DNA of 45,112 nt, taken from assembly GCA_005893265.1 (NCBI GenBank), contig VBOX01000086.1, forward strand, positions 1-45,112. Direction: 5' to 3'. Source of the stretch: Candidatus Eiseniibacteriota bacterium. GTDB lineage: Bacteria; Eisenbacteria; RBG-16-71-46; SZUA-252. The notes beneath the pieces are model-generated. The model did not search any database, was not told the DNA's origin, and saw only the letters and a program-made list of their open reading frames with translations. This document shows, piece by piece, positions 26,677 through 35,477 of this stretch. Within the stretch, counting starts at the first letter, position 1; each line of letters begins with the position of its first letter. The position numbers were made by a program, and so were the translations under genes.

Positions 26677-28061
26677 CGAAGCCGACCCGGGCCTGGTTCG
26701 AAGGATCGCGGGTGCTGGTTGTGGGGTTGGCGCGAAGTGGGCTCGCCGCGGCGGGTTTGCTCGTCCGACATGGTTGCAGCGTTCGCGGCGTGGACCGGAG
26801 GCGCCCGGAGGAGTTGGGAGCCTCGGCGCAGGAGTTGCGGGATCTCGGCGTGGAGCTCCGCTCCGGCTCGATGGATCCGTCGGAGCTGGACGGTCGCGAT
26901 CTGGTCGTCGTGAGCCCGGGAGTACCGCTCGATCTACCGCTCTTCACCGAGGCGGAACGGCGCGGCATCCCGATCGCCGCGGAGGTGGAGCTCGGATTCG
27001 GCGTCGCGCGCGCTCCGATCATAGCGGTAACCGGAACGAACGGGAAGAGCACGACGGTGGAGCTCCTGGGCGCGATCGGGCGCGCGGCGGGGCGGAAGAC
27101 AGAAGTGCTCGGCAATATTGGCACGGCGCTTTCGGAGAGGGCGGAGTCGGTCCCCGAAAACGGGCTCTTGGTGGTCGAGATCTCGAGTTTCCAGCTCGAG
27201 GCTTGTACGCGGTTCCATCCCAAAGTTGGAGTGCTGCTCAACGTGACGCCGGATCACCTGGACCGCCATCGGAACATGGAGCGCTACGCGGGGCTCAAGG
27301 CGCGCCTCTTTGAATTCCAGACCAAGGACGAGTTCCGCGTTCAGCCTCTCGGCGACTCGAGGATCGAGCTTCTGCTGCGGCCGATGAAATCGCGGCCGCT
27401 CTGGTTCGGATTCGCGGACCCGACCGGGGACGGGGTGTGGCTCGAGGACGGCTCCCTCCGCTTCCGCTTCGCGGGACGGTCCGGGGATCTGATCCGTCGC
27501 GAGGAGGCGGCGCTGCCCGGGCCGCACAACACGGAGAACATGGCCGCGGCAGCGGCGGCAGCCCTCGCCGTCGGCATTCCCGAGCGCGCGATCGCGAAGG
27601 CCATGCGCGAATTTCGAGGGCTGCCCCACCGGCTCGCGCTGGTCGCGGAGATCGACGGGGTCCGTTACGTGAACGACTCGAAGGCGACCAACGTGGATGC
27701 GCTCAAACGAGCGCTCGAATCCTTCTCGCCGCCGGTGACCCTCATCGCGGGCGGGAGGGACAAGGACGGAGATTTCGCCGCGATCCGGGCGCTCGTCATG
27801 GAGCGCGTGCGCCACGCCGTCTACGTCGGCGAAGCGGCTGGGAAGCTCGAGCAATCGTGGCCGGACGTGCCACATGAGCGGGCGCCCACGCTCGAGGACG
27901 CCGTTCAGGCCGCGCGCGCCCGCACCCTTTCCGGCGGCGTGGTGCTTCTCTCGCCGGGTTGCGCGAGCTACGACATGTTCCGGAATTTCGAGGAGCGGGG
28001 CGCCCGGTTCGAGGCCGCGGTCCTTGAGCTGAAGCGTTCGCTCGCGAAGGCGCGCCGATGA
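26673..28061 (+). CDS. murD: UDP-MurNAc-L-Ala:D-Glu ligase MurD
   Basis: 462 aa from the ATG in an ATGA overlap with mraY; the ORF-track start (26589) lies within mraY. The N-terminal Rossmann domain has 'VLVVGLARSGLAAAGLLV', which binds the UDP moiety. The P-loop is 'AVTGTNGKSTTVELL' (118-132), then 'VEISSFQLEAC', 'NVTPDHLDRH', 'GLPHRLALV', 'VNDSKATNVDALKRAL' and 'IAGGRDKDGDF'. These are the standard MurD order. The segment 'TVLSPGCASYDMF'-like near the C-terminus ('LLSPGCASYDMFRNFEERG') is also diagnostic. The stop overlaps the ftsW ATG. Confidence 0.97.
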   Translation: MTKPTRAWFEGSRVLVVGLARSGLAAAGLLVRHGCSVRGVDRRRPEELGASAQELRDLGVELRSGSMDPSELDGRDLVVVSPGVPLDLPLFTEAERRGIPIAAEVELGFGVARAPIIAVTGTNGKSTTVELLGAIGRAAGRKTEVLGNIGTALSERAESVPENGLLVVEISSFQLEACTRFHPKVGVLLNVTPDHLDRHRNMERYAGLKARLFEFQTKDEFRVQPLGDSRIELLLRPMKSRPLWFGFADPTGDGVWLEDGSLRFRFAGRSGDLIRREEAALPGPHNTENMAAAAAAALAVGIPERAIAKAMREFRGLPHRLALVAEIDGVRYVNDSKATNVDALKRALESFSPPVTLIAGGRDKDGDFAAIRALVMERVRHAVYVGEAAGKLEQSWPDVPHERAPTLEDAVQAARARTLSGGVVLLSPGCASYDMFRNFEERGARFEAAVLELKRSLAKARR

Positions 28062-29233
28062 GCACCGCCATCGCGGCGACCCGCAGATTGGATTGGGCCA
28101 TTCTCCTCCCGGTGGTCGGGCTGCTGGCGCTCGGGCTCGTGATGGTCTACTCCTCGAGCGCGGTCCTGGGCGCGGACCGCTATCACTCCGAGTTTTTCTT
28201 CCTGAAGCGACAGGCCATGCGGCTCCTGCTCGGGCTTGTGGTCATGCTCTTTCTCGCGCGCCTCGACTATCACCGCCTGGTGGCGTTCTCCCCATGGGCC
28301 CTTGCGGGAAGCGTGGTGCTTCTCGCCGCGCTCGTCGTCCTCGGGGGCGCGGGCGTGCGCGGCGCCAACCGCTGGCTCTCCGTGGCCGAGTTCACGCTCC
28401 AGCCAACCGAGGTCGCGCGGTGCGTGTGCGTCGTCTATCTGGCGAAGCTCCTCGACCGAAAAGGGGATCGAATCCGCTCGTTCCGGGATGGGGTGCTTCC
28501 CGCGGCGGCGGTGCTCGGCGTCCTCGCGATCCTGATCTTGAAGCAGCCGAATCTCGGGAGCACGATCGCACTCCTCGTAACGGGTTTCCTCATGCTCCAC
28601 CTCGCGGGAGCCCGGCCGAAGCATCTGGCCTTCCTCGCCGGCGCCGGGGCGCTCCTGGCCCTGGTTCAGGTCCTGCGCCATCCCTACATGATGGACCGCG
28701 TCCAGGGATGGCTTTCGCACTGGGCGACGGGGTCGGTCGACGCTCAAGGGAAGAGCTGGCAGCTGCACCAATCCATCGTGGCGCTCGGGTCGGGAGGGGT
28801 CTTCGGAGAAGGTCCGGGCCGGGGAATGCAGAAGTTCTTCTTTCTGCCCGATCCGCACACCGATTTCATTTACGCCGTCATCGGCGAGGAGCTTGGCCTG
28901 GTGGGCACCGTGTCCGTGCTCGTCGCGTACGTGGTCCTTTTCTTGCGCGGGCTCAAGATCGCCGGCCGGGCGCCGGACCGTTTTGGATTCCTGCTCGCGG
29001 CCGGTCTGACCGTGAGCCTCGCCGTCTACGTCGGCATGAACATCTCGGTCGTGACCGGGATCATCCCGACAACCGGACTGCCGCTTCCGTTCCTGAGCTA
29101 CGGGGGATCGGCTTTGGTCGTGAACTTGGGGGTCGTGGGTGTCCTACTCAACGTCGCAAGCCAAATGCAAACCGGCATTCGAACCGGTCCGGCCACAAGA
29201 TCGAGCACTCGGAAACGCCCGGGTGGCCGGTAG
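28058..29233 (+). CDS. ftsW: Peptidoglycan glycosyltransferase FtsW (SEDS)
   Basis: 391 aa, ATGA overlap with murD. About ten TM helices. SEDS motifs include 'GLVMVYSSSAVL', 'GANRWLSVAEFTLQPTEVAR', 'LKQPNLGSTIALL' (the catalytic Asp region varies here as 'KQPNLGS'), 'FFLPDPHTDFIYAVIGEELG' and 'TGLPLPFLSYGGSALV'. FtsW polymerises lipid II at the septum with FtsI. In RodA/FtsW the functionally essential Asp follows 'Q-P-D'. Here the residue is N ('KQPNLG'), as also seen in some other family members. The tail is basic. Confidence 0.95.
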   Translation: MSTAIAATRRLDWAILLPVVGLLALGLVMVYSSSAVLGADRYHSEFFFLKRQAMRLLLGLVVMLFLARLDYHRLVAFSPWALAGSVVLLAALVVLGGAGVRGANRWLSVAEFTLQPTEVARCVCVVYLAKLLDRKGDRIRSFRDGVLPAAAVLGVLAILILKQPNLGSTIALLVTGFLMLHLAGARPKHLAFLAGAGALLALVQVLRHPYMMDRVQGWLSHWATGSVDAQGKSWQLHQSIVALGSGGVFGEGPGRGMQKFFFLPDPHTDFIYAVIGEELGLVGTVSVLVAYVVLFLRGLKIAGRAPDRFGFLLAAGLTVSLAVYVGMNISVVTGIIPTTGLPLPFLSYGGSALVVNLGVVGVLLNVASQMQTGIRTGPATRSSTRKRPGGR

Positions 29234-30359
29234 CGCCGGGGCGATTCGCGTGCTGATCGCCGCCGGAGGAACCGGCGGGCATCTCTATCCGGGCCTTGCC
29301 ATCGCGGAGGAGTGGATGCGGACGCATCCCGATTCGAAGGTGGTGTTCGTGGGAACGAGTCGCGGGCCGGAAACACAGGCGGTCCCGCGCGCCGGGTTCG
29401 AGCTCACGACCATCTCGGCACGAGGGTTCCCGCGCCGTCCCGGTTTGGGGTGGTTTCGCGCCGTGTTCGGGCTGGGGAGGGCCTTGGTGCAATCGTTCCG
29501 TCTGGTCGTGGATTTCAAACCGCACGTGGTTGTGGGAACCGGGAGCTATGTGAGCGCTCCGGTGGTGTTGATCGCGAGGCTCTTCGGGATCCCCGTGATC
29601 ATTCAGGAGCAGAATTCCATTCCTGGCGCCACGAACCGCTGGCTCAACCTGGTCGCGACCGAGGTGCACATCAGCTTCGTGGAATCCCGAGGGTATTTTC
29701 GCCGAAAGAACAACCTCCGCGTCTCGGGGAATCCCATACGTCGGTCCCTTCTCCAGCAGGACCGGCTGAGCGCGTATGAGGCGTTCGGGTTGGATCCCCA
29801 GAAGCGGACGCTCTTCGTGTTCGGGGGAAGCCGCGGCGCGCAGAGCATCAACCGGGCCGTCCAGGGCGCGCTCGAGCGCTGGAAGGGCCTCACCCAGCTC
29901 CAGGTGATCTGGCAGACGGGTTCGGACGATTTCGAGGCGATCCGCGAGCGCTTTCAGAACTTTCCGCTCCGGGTACAAGTCTTCGCCTACCTCGAGGCGA
30001 TCGAGAAGGCCTATGCGGTCGCGGACCTCGCGATCTGCCGAGCGGGCGCGATGACCATCGCCGAGCTGGCCGCCTCCGGCGTCCCCGCGATTCTCGTGCC
30101 CTACCCGTATGCAACGCGGGACCATCAGACCCACAACGCGCGGGGGCTCCTGGACCGTGACGCCGCCGAAGTCATCGCGGACAAGGACCTGGATCCCGAG
30201 GTCCTCGCCGCCAAGGTCGAGGCTCTGCTTCGCGACGAGCCGCGGCTTCGCCGATTGGCGAGGAACGCGCGGGCGTTCGCGCGGATCGATGCCGCTCAGC
30301 GAATCGCGCGTTCCATGGACCAGCTCGTCCATGCGAGCCCGATCCCGCGTGAAAGCTAA
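29223..30359 (+). CDS. murG: UDP-GlcNAc:lipid I GlcNAc transferase MurG
   Basis: About 378 aa if the GTG at 29223 is used (overlap of 11 bp with ftsW); a GTG at 29250 would give about 369 aa and sits closer to the first strand. The track start at 29139 is inside ftsW. Motifs are 'LIAAGGTGGHLYPGLAIAEE' near the N-terminus, 'VVGTGSYVSAPVVL', 'QEQNSIPGATNR', 'FVFGGSRGAQSINRAV' and 'CRAGAMTIAELAASGVPAILVPYPYA'. It makes lipid II on the inner face of the membrane. Confidence 0.96.
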   Translation: MAGSAGAIRVLIAAGGTGGHLYPGLAIAEEWMRTHPDSKVVFVGTSRGPETQAVPRAGFELTTISARGFPRRPGLGWFRAVFGLGRALVQSFRLVVDFKPHVVVGTGSYVSAPVVLIARLFGIPVIIQEQNSIPGATNRWLNLVATEVHISFVESRGYFRRKNNLRVSGNPIRRSLLQQDRLSAYEAFGLDPQKRTLFVFGGSRGAQSINRAVQGALERWKGLTQLQVIWQTGSDDFEAIRERFQNFPLRVQVFAYLEAIEKAYAVADLAICRAGAMTIAELAASGVPAILVPYPYATRDHQTHNARGLLDRDAAEVIADKDLDPEVLAAKVEALLRDEPRLRRLARNARAFARIDAAQRIARSMDQLVHASPIPRES

Positions 30360-30365
30360 GTTCGC

Positions 30366-31733
30366 ATGTACGGAAGAATTCGTCGGATTCACCTCGTGGG
30401 GATTGGCGGAAGCGGAATGAGCGGGATCGCGGAGGTGCTTCTGAATCTGGGCTACCAGGTGTCGGGATCGGACGTGAAGGAATCCGAACCGGTGGCGCGG
30501 CTTCGCTCGCTCGGCGCGCGCGTCTTCATTGGCCACCGTGCCGAACAGGTGGAAGGGGTCGACGTGGTCGTCGCCTCGACGGCGATCGCGGAAGCGAATG
30601 CGGAAATCCTTCGCGCGCACGAGCGCGCCATCCCGGTGATTCCGCGCGCGGAGATGCTCGCCGAGCTGATGCGAATCAAGTACTCGGTCGCCGTCGCCGG
30701 GGCGCATGGGAAGACAACGACCACGTCGATGGTCGGGGAGCTTCTCGCGCACGGCGGGCTCGACCCGACGGTGATCGTCGGGGGCCGGGTCCGTGCGGTC
30801 GGCGCACACGCGCGGCTCGGGAAGGGGCCCTTCCTGGTCGCCGAAGCCGACGAGAGCGACGGGAGCTTCCTCCTGCTCAACCCAACGATCGCGGTGGTGA
30901 CGAACATCGACGCCGAGCATCTCGACTACTACAAGGATCTGGCCCACGTGCAGGAGACGTTTCTCGATTTTGTGAATCGCGTTCCCTTCTACGGCACGGT
31001 CGTTCTGCCGCATGACGATCCCAACGCCGAGCCGCTTCGGTCACGGGTGAAGCGCCGTCTGCTCACGTACGGATTCTCGGAGGGCGCGGACTTCCGTGGC
31101 TCCGAGCTCCACGTCGATGGGCGGGGCGTCCGATTCAGCCTGAACGCGCGGGGGCGGGACGAGGGCGTATTCGACCTTCGGATCAGCGGCAAGCACAACG
31201 CTCGAAACGCGCTGGCCGCGATCGTCGCCGGCTGGGAGCTGGGAATTCCCATTTCCAAGATTCGCGAAGCGCTCCACGAGTTCAGCGGCGTGAGCCGCCG
31301 GCTCGAGGTCCGTGGGGAAGTGAGGGGCGCGCTCTGGGTGGACGACTACGGTCACCACCCGACCGAAATCGAAGCCGCGATCCAGGCCCTCCGCGAAACC
31401 TACGGGCGGAGGATCGTCGCCGTGTTTCAACCGCACCGATTCACGAGGACGAAGGCGCTGCGCGACCGGTTCACGACCTGCTTCGCCGGCGTGTCGGAGC
31501 TCGTGCTCCTTCCGATCTACCCGGCGGGCGAACCCCCGATTCCCGGCATCGCCTCCGAGATTCTGGCCGATGGGATCCGCGCGAACGGCGCCGCGACGGT
31601 GCGGATGGCCGCGGATTTCGGCCAGGCCGCGAAGATCGCACGCGAAATCCTGCGCGAGGGGGATCTCCTGGTCACGATCGGCGCCGGGGACGTCTACCGC
31701 GTGGGGGAGCTGGCGCGGGGAGGCTCCGCGTGA
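30366..31733 (+). CDS. murC: UDP-MurNAc:L-Ala ligase MurC
   Basis: 455 aa, ATG six bases after the murG stop. It has the N-terminal 'IHLVGIGGSGMSGIAEVLL', the P-loop 'VAGAHGKTTTTSMVGELL' (about 110-127), 'EADESDGSFLLLNPTIAVVTNID' and 'DDYGHHPTEIEAAIQAL', with 'FQPHRFTRTKAL' further on. This full set is diagnostic of MurC, which adds L-Ala to UDP-MurNAc. murB and ddl normally follow murC in many dcw clusters; here the next large gene is ftsQ. Confidence 0.97.
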   Translation: MYGRIRRIHLVGIGGSGMSGIAEVLLNLGYQVSGSDVKESEPVARLRSLGARVFIGHRAEQVEGVDVVVASTAIAEANAEILRAHERAIPVIPRAEMLAELMRIKYSVAVAGAHGKTTTTSMVGELLAHGGLDPTVIVGGRVRAVGAHARLGKGPFLVAEADESDGSFLLLNPTIAVVTNIDAEHLDYYKDLAHVQETFLDFVNRVPFYGTVVLPHDDPNAEPLRSRVKRRLLTYGFSEGADFRGSELHVDGRGVRFSLNARGRDEGVFDLRISGKHNARNALAAIVAGWELGIPISKIREALHEFSGVSRRLEVRGEVRGALWVDDYGHHPTEIEAAIQALRETYGRRIVAVFQPHRFTRTKALRDRFTTCFAGVSELVLLPIYPAGEPPIPGIASEILADGIRANGAATVRMAADFGQAAKIAREILREGDLLVTIGAGDVYRVGELARGGSA

Positions 31734-31768
31734 GCGCGCGCCGCGTCCGGGAAGGGGGGAGCACGTGA
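31730..31768 (+). other. 12-codon minicistron bridging murC and ftsQ
   Basis: A GTG overlaps the murC TGA (GTGA at 31730-31733). The frame runs 12 codons and ends in a TGA (31766-31768) that overlaps the ftsQ GTG at 31765. It carries an AGGGGGGAG run that doubles as the ftsQ ribosome-binding site. It may serve only to pass ribosomes from murC to ftsQ. It may also be a leftover of a lost gene. The peptide itself is probably not functional. Confidence 0.35.
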
Positions 31769-32598
31769 GGGTGGGTTGCCGCACGACCGCAAGGCTCAAG
31801 CTCCCCGAGAGGCGGCGGCGCAATCGAAGGATCGCCGCCTACGCGGTCCTCGCGGCCCTGGCCCTCTGGGGGCTCACGGGGCTCGCGCGTCCCGCCGCTC
31901 GCGTGCTCGGCACACTACCCCTGTTCCAGGCGGGACGGGTCGAGGTGACCGGCCTTCTCTACCTCACGCGGGAGGAGGTTCGGCCGTCGATCCCCGTGAG
32001 CGAGGGAGAGAGTCTCTTCAACGTGCGTCCGGCGGAGATCATTCGCGCCGTGACACGGAATGCGAGAATCGAGAGCGCGTCGGTACAGCTCCTTCCTGCG
32101 GCGGTCCGGGTTTCGGTCCGCGAGCGCCGGCCGTTCGTGCTTGTGAACGCCGAGGGTCTCCTGGAGGTGGATTCGACCGGGACCATCCTGCCCCCGCTTG
32201 CCAGGGGGCTGATCGCCGACCGCCCGGTGGTCACCGGTCTTTCGATCCTGGCGCGTCGCCCGGGCGCGCGCGTGAACCTGCCGCGCTTCGACGACGTCCT
32301 CCGCGTCGTAACGCTCCTCGAGTCGCCGGACGTGGCGCTCCTGCCTGAGATTTCGGAAATCGTGGTGAGTGATCCCCGGTGGTTCGTCCTGCGAACCTCC
32401 CGGGATCAGATCCCGATCCTGATCGATCCGAAGGGGTTGACGCCGCGCTGCATGAGGGCGCTGGCGGCGACCCTTCGCGATTTGCGGGATCGCGATCGAC
32501 GGGTTCTAGGTTTGGACGCTCGATATCGGGGACAGGTGATCGTGCGGTGCGCTCCCGACAGCTTGGGCGAGGCACCGGCGGTGCGGGACAAGGTGTAA
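31765..32598 (+). CDS. ftsQ: Cell division protein FtsQ
   Basis: 277 aa from GTG at 31765 with GGGGGAG upstream; the longer ORF from 31570 overlaps murC. A basic N-terminus ('ARLKLPERRRRNRRIAAY') precedes one TM helix (about 25-45). The POTRA domain starts at 'FQAGRVEVTGLLYLTREEV' and has 'GESLFNVRPAEI' and 'ARIESASVQLLPAAVRVSVR'. The beta domain ends with 'VLGLDARYRGQVIVR'. FtsQ joins FtsB/FtsL in the divisome. Position before ftsA supports the call. Confidence 0.92.
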   Translation: MRVGCRTTARLKLPERRRRNRRIAAYAVLAALALWGLTGLARPAARVLGTLPLFQAGRVEVTGLLYLTREEVRPSIPVSEGESLFNVRPAEIIRAVTRNARIESASVQLLPAAVRVSVRERRPFVLVNAEGLLEVDSTGTILPPLARGLIADRPVVTGLSILARRPGARVNLPRFDDVLRVVTLLESPDVALLPEISEIVVSDPRWFVLRTSRDQIPILIDPKGLTPRCMRALAATLRDLRDRDRRVLGLDARYRGQVIVRCAPDSLGEAPAVRDKV

Positions 32599-32612
32599 TT
32601 GGAGGGGGACTG

Positions 32613-33842
32613 ATGGCGGAAGCGAGAATCTACGCTGGGCTGGACATCGGCACGACGAAGATCACCGCCATTGTCGCAGAGCCGGAGGAGGACGGGGAAG
32701 GGATCCGCGTCATCGGCGTGGGCACCGCGCCTTCGGACGGGCTCAAACGCGGCGTGGTCGTGAATCTGGAGAAGACGACCCGGTCGATTCAGTATGCGGT
32801 TCAGGAAGCGGAGCGCATGTCGGGCCGGACGATCCGTGGCGTGTTCGCCGGGATCGCGGGGGACCACATTCGCGGGATCAACAGCCGCGGCGTGATCGCC
32901 GTGTCGCGCAAGGACGCGGAGATACGCCCGCACGACCTGGAACGGGTCATCGAGGCGGCCAAGGCCGTCGCGATCCCCGCCGACCGGGAAATCCTTCATG
33001 TCTTGCCGCAGGAGTTCATCGTCGACGACCAGGACGGCATCCGCGACCCGGTCGGGATGTCGGGCGTGAGACTCGAGGCGGAGGTCCACATCATCACCGG
33101 GGCCGCGTCCGCGTGCCGCAACGTCATTCGCGCGGCGGAGCGCGCCGGGCTCGAGGTGGAGGAGCTGGTGCTGGAGCCGCTCGCTTCGGCGGACGCGGTT
33201 CTGACGCAGGACGAGCGCGACCTGGGCGTCGCGCTGCTCGATATCGGGGGAGGAACCACCGATGTCGCGATTTTCTATGAGGGGAGCGTGCGCCACACCG
33301 CGGTCATCGGACTCGGAGGCTCCAACGTGACGAACGACCTCGCGATCGGACTCAGAACCCCGGTCGAGCGCGCCGAGCAGCTCAAGCTTCAAAGCGGATG
33401 CGCGCTCACGTCGATGGTGCGGCCCCAGGAGGTGGTGCAGGTGCCGAGCGTCGGAGGCCGCTCGGACCGCGAGGTGTCGCGGCACATGCTCGCCATGATG
33501 ATCGAGCCGCGTATCGAGGAGATCTTCGAGCTGAGCAAGAAGGAGATCCGCACGAACCACATCGCCGACCTGCTCGGCGCCGGCGTGGTGCTCACCGGAG
33601 GCGCCTCGTCGCTCATGGGCATGCCGGAGCTGGCGGAGCAGGTCTTCGACCTGCCGGTTCGTCGCGGATTCCCGATGGGGATCACCGGGTTGACGGAGGC
33701 GGTATGCGATCCACGATTTGCGACCGGCGTGGGGCTTGCGATCCACGCCCATTTGACGGGTGCGAGGCCGCACACGGCCGAGCGGGGGGTGCTGAGCCGT
33801 ATTTCATTCGGGTTGAAGCGGTGGATCGAGGAGCTGGTCTAA
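32613..33842 (+). CDS. ftsA: Cell division protein FtsA
   Basis: 409 aa from ATG at 32613 with GGAGGGGG upstream; the ORF-track start at 32379 lies inside ftsQ. It is an actin-like ATPase with 'YAGLDIGTTKITAIVAEPEE' (phosphate 1), the 1C subdomain unique to FtsA, 'VALLDIGGGTTDVAIF' (phosphate 2), 'VVLTGGASSLMGM' (adenosine motif), and a C-terminal amphipathic helix 'SRISFGLKRWIEELV' that attaches it to the membrane. FtsA tethers FtsZ and recruits later division proteins. The next gene is ftsZ, 27 bp on. Confidence 0.97.
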   Translation: MAEARIYAGLDIGTTKITAIVAEPEEDGEGIRVIGVGTAPSDGLKRGVVVNLEKTTRSIQYAVQEAERMSGRTIRGVFAGIAGDHIRGINSRGVIAVSRKDAEIRPHDLERVIEAAKAVAIPADREILHVLPQEFIVDDQDGIRDPVGMSGVRLEAEVHIITGAASACRNVIRAAERAGLEVEELVLEPLASADAVLTQDERDLGVALLDIGGGTTDVAIFYEGSVRHTAVIGLGGSNVTNDLAIGLRTPVERAEQLKLQSGCALTSMVRPQEVVQVPSVGGRSDREVSRHMLAMMIEPRIEEIFELSKKEIRTNHIADLLGAGVVLTGGASSLMGMPELAEQVFDLPVRRGFPMGITGLTEAVCDPRFATGVGLAIHAHLTGARPHTAERGVLSRISFGLKRWIEELV

Positions 33843-33869
33843 TCCAGCGGAGGAGGGAGGAGTCGAGCG

Positions 33870-35099
33870 ATGCTTGAGTTGATTGATGACGGGAAGGCTG
33901 TGTTGGGTGCCTCGATCAAGGTGATCGGAGTCGGGGGGGCGGGAGGAAACGCGGTGAACCGGATGATCCAGTCCGGACTGCAGGGGGTGGAGTTCATCGC
34001 CGCGAACACCGACGCCCAGGTGTTGGACCAATCGCTCAGCCCGAGGAAGCTGCAGCTCGGGGCGGGCATCACGAAGGGGCTCGGCTCGGGAGCGAATCCC
34101 AACGTCGGGCGGGATGCGGCGGAGGAGGATGAAGCGAACATCGCCGAGGCGCTCGAGGGAGCCGACATGGTCTTCGTGACCGCGGGGATGGGGGGAGGCA
34201 CGGGCACGGGTGCGGCGCCGGTGGTCGCACGCATCGCCCGGACGCAGGGCGCGCTCACCGTCGCGGTCGTAACCCGCCCCTTCGAGTTCGAGGGGCGGCG
34301 CAGAATGCAGCTCGCGGACGATGGTTTGCGGGAGCTTCGGGAACGGGTCGACACGCTGATCGTCATTCCGAACCAGAGGCTTCTCACGATCGTCGATCGC
34401 ACCACGCCGCTCAAGGAGGCATTCCGGGTGGCGGATCAGGTCCTGCATCACGCGACCAAGGGGATCTCGGATCTCATCACCGTTCCCGGCCTCGTGAACC
34501 TGGACTTCGCGGACGTGAAGACGGTCATGGTCGAGCGCGGAAACGCGCTGATGGGTGCCGGGCACGCGACCGGCCCGAACCGCGCGTACGAAGCCGCCCA
34601 GTCGGCGGTCTCCAGCCCGCTTCTCGACGATGTTTCGATCTCCGGGGCCGAGGCGCTCCTCGTGAACGTCACGGGCGGAGAATCGATGACGCTCCACGAG
34701 ATCAACGAAGCGGTCACGGTGGTGGTCGACGCCGCGGGCCATGACGCCAACGTCATCTTCGGAGCGGTCATCGACGAGCATATGGGTGACGGGCTCTCGA
34801 TCACGGTGATCGCGACGGGATTCGGAAAGGGGGAGGCGAGGCAGAAGCCGCTCGCCATGCCGGCGCCCCATGCACCGGCGCCTCGGATCTACGAGATGGA
34901 CCCGCGCGAGCGCGCCGCGAGGCCGGTCACGGCTCGACCATCGCTCGAGGATCCCACCCCGGAGGAAGAAGGTGTCGTGGCGGGCGCGCGCCCCGGCTAT
35001 CGGATGTCGCCCGGGTCGCCGCGCCGTCCGTTCGGCGGCAGGGCGATCACGCGGGACAACATGGACGTGCCGGCCTTCATGCGGAAGCAGATGGATTAA
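33870..35099 (+). CDS. ftsZ: Cell division GTPase FtsZ
   Basis: 409 aa, ATG after a strong GGAGGAG-type ribosome-binding site. The tubulin-like fold has '[16 protein letters not shown]' and the GTP-binding signature GGGTGTG (108-114). '[22 protein letters not shown]', and the T7-loop region '[11 protein letters not shown]' with its catalytic Asp, follow. After about residue 320 comes a variable linker. The C-terminal conserved tail '[10 protein letters not shown]' binds FtsA. FtsZ closes the dcw cluster. Hairpins at 35101-35117 and 35139-35171 follow. Confidence 0.98.
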   Translation: MLELIDDGKAVLGASIKVIGVGGAGGNAVNRMIQSGLQGVEFIAANTDAQVLDQSLSPRKLQLGAGITKGLGSGANPNVGRDAAEEDEANIAEALEGADMVFVTAGMGGGTGTGAAPVVARIARTQGALTVAVVTRPFEFEGRRRMQLADDGLRELRERVDTLIVIPNQRLLTIVDRTTPLKEAFRVADQVLHHATKGISDLITVPGLVNLDFADVKTVMVERGNALMGAGHATGPNRAYEAAQSAVSSPLLDDVSISGAEALLVNVTGGESMTLHEINEAVTVVVDAAGHDANVIFGAVIDEHMGDGLSITVIATGFGKGEARQKPLAMPAPHAPAPRIYEMDPRERAARPVTARPSLEDPTPEEEGVVAGARPGYRMSPGSPRRPFGGRAITRDNMDVPAFMRKQMD

Positions 35100-35100
35100 C

Positions 35101-35117
35101 GCCCGCGCGACGCGGGC
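35101..35117. terminator. Hairpin just after ftsZ stop
   Basis: GCCCGCG and CGCGGGC form a perfect 7-bp stem with a 3-nt loop, starting at the base after the ftsZ TAA. No U-tract follows, so it is at best a GC-rich, weak or Rho-assisted terminator. It may also end minus-strand rpmB transcription from the other side. Confidence 0.45.
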
Positions 35118-35138
35118 TCAGGAACTTAGGGAGAAGCG

Positions 35139-35171
35139 AGCGCGCCCGGGCTTAAACGGTTCGGGCGCGCT
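35139..35171. terminator. 10-bp inverted repeat overlapping the rpmB 3' end
   Basis: AGCGCGCCCG (35139-35148) and CGGGCGCGCT (35162-35171) are perfect inverted arms around a 13-nt loop that includes the rpmB stop codon (TTA on the plus strand at 35152). It is likely the rpmB terminator or a shared bidirectional stop between the convergent dcw and rpmB transcripts. There is no U-tract on either side. Confidence 0.5.
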
Positions 35172-35376
35172 GGGCTTCCTTGGCGCGCATGCCCTTCTGG
35201 ACGGCGCCGGAGCGGATGCAGCGCGTGCAAACCCGCATCGTGCGCGGCCTTCCTTGCACCACCGCACGCACGGTCTGTAGATTTACTTCCCAGCGGCGTT
35301 TGGTGACGTTGTGGGCGTGACTCACGTTCTGCCCGTGTAGGACGCCCTTGCCGCAGATGTCGCAGGTCCTAGCCAT
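35152..35376 (-). CDS. rpmB: 50S ribosomal protein L28
   Basis: 74 aa. The N-terminus 'MARTCDICGKGVLHGQNVSH' with C-x-x-C, and 'VCTRCIRSG' with a second C-x-x-C pair, make it the zinc-binding (C+) form of L28. 'RWEVNLQTVR' and 'RTMRVCTRC' match the family. A perfect AGGAGG lies nine or so bases before the ATG. It is convergent to ftsZ and divergent from recG, and is transcribed as a single gene. Confidence 0.97.
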   Translation of the reverse strand: MARTCDICGKGVLHGQNVSHAHNVTKRRWEVNLQTVRAVVQGRPRTMRVCTRCIRSGAVQKGMRAKEAQRARTV

Positions 35377-35406
35377 GAAACCTCCTCTGGATCATGAGAG
35401 CCTTCG

Positions 35407-35435
35407 AGTGTAGCCGGTCTGTCTTCCGCGGGCAA
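35407..35435 (-). promoter_or_regulatory. rpmB promoter
   Basis: On the minus strand, TTGCCC (35430-35435), a 17-bp spacer and TACACT (35407-35412), about 30 nt before the rpmB ATG with AGGAGG in between. It lies back to back with the recG promoter (35441-35470), so the two -35 elements are only 5 bp apart. Confidence 0.4.
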
Positions 35436-35440
35436 CCCGT

Positions 35441-35470
35441 TTGACACCGTGGCGGAATGCGCCCTAGCAT
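35441..35470 (+). promoter_or_regulatory. recG promoter with near-leaderless start
   Basis: TTGACA (35441-35446), an 18-bp spacer and TAGCAT (35465-35470). The recG ATG at 35478 is 7 nt after the -10, which is the expected distance to the transcription start. No Shine-Dalgarno can exist in such a transcript. The same geometry occurs at the TPR gene (44473) and the minus GT4 gene (6096). Confidence 0.65.
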
Positions 35471-35477
35471 CGATCCA

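Noticed and set aside
29148-31013. Minus-strand ORF of 621 aa
   Set aside because: It lies antisense to murG and murC, which have full family motifs. The translation is rich in Arg/Glu/His with no domain pattern; a GC-rich shadow frame.
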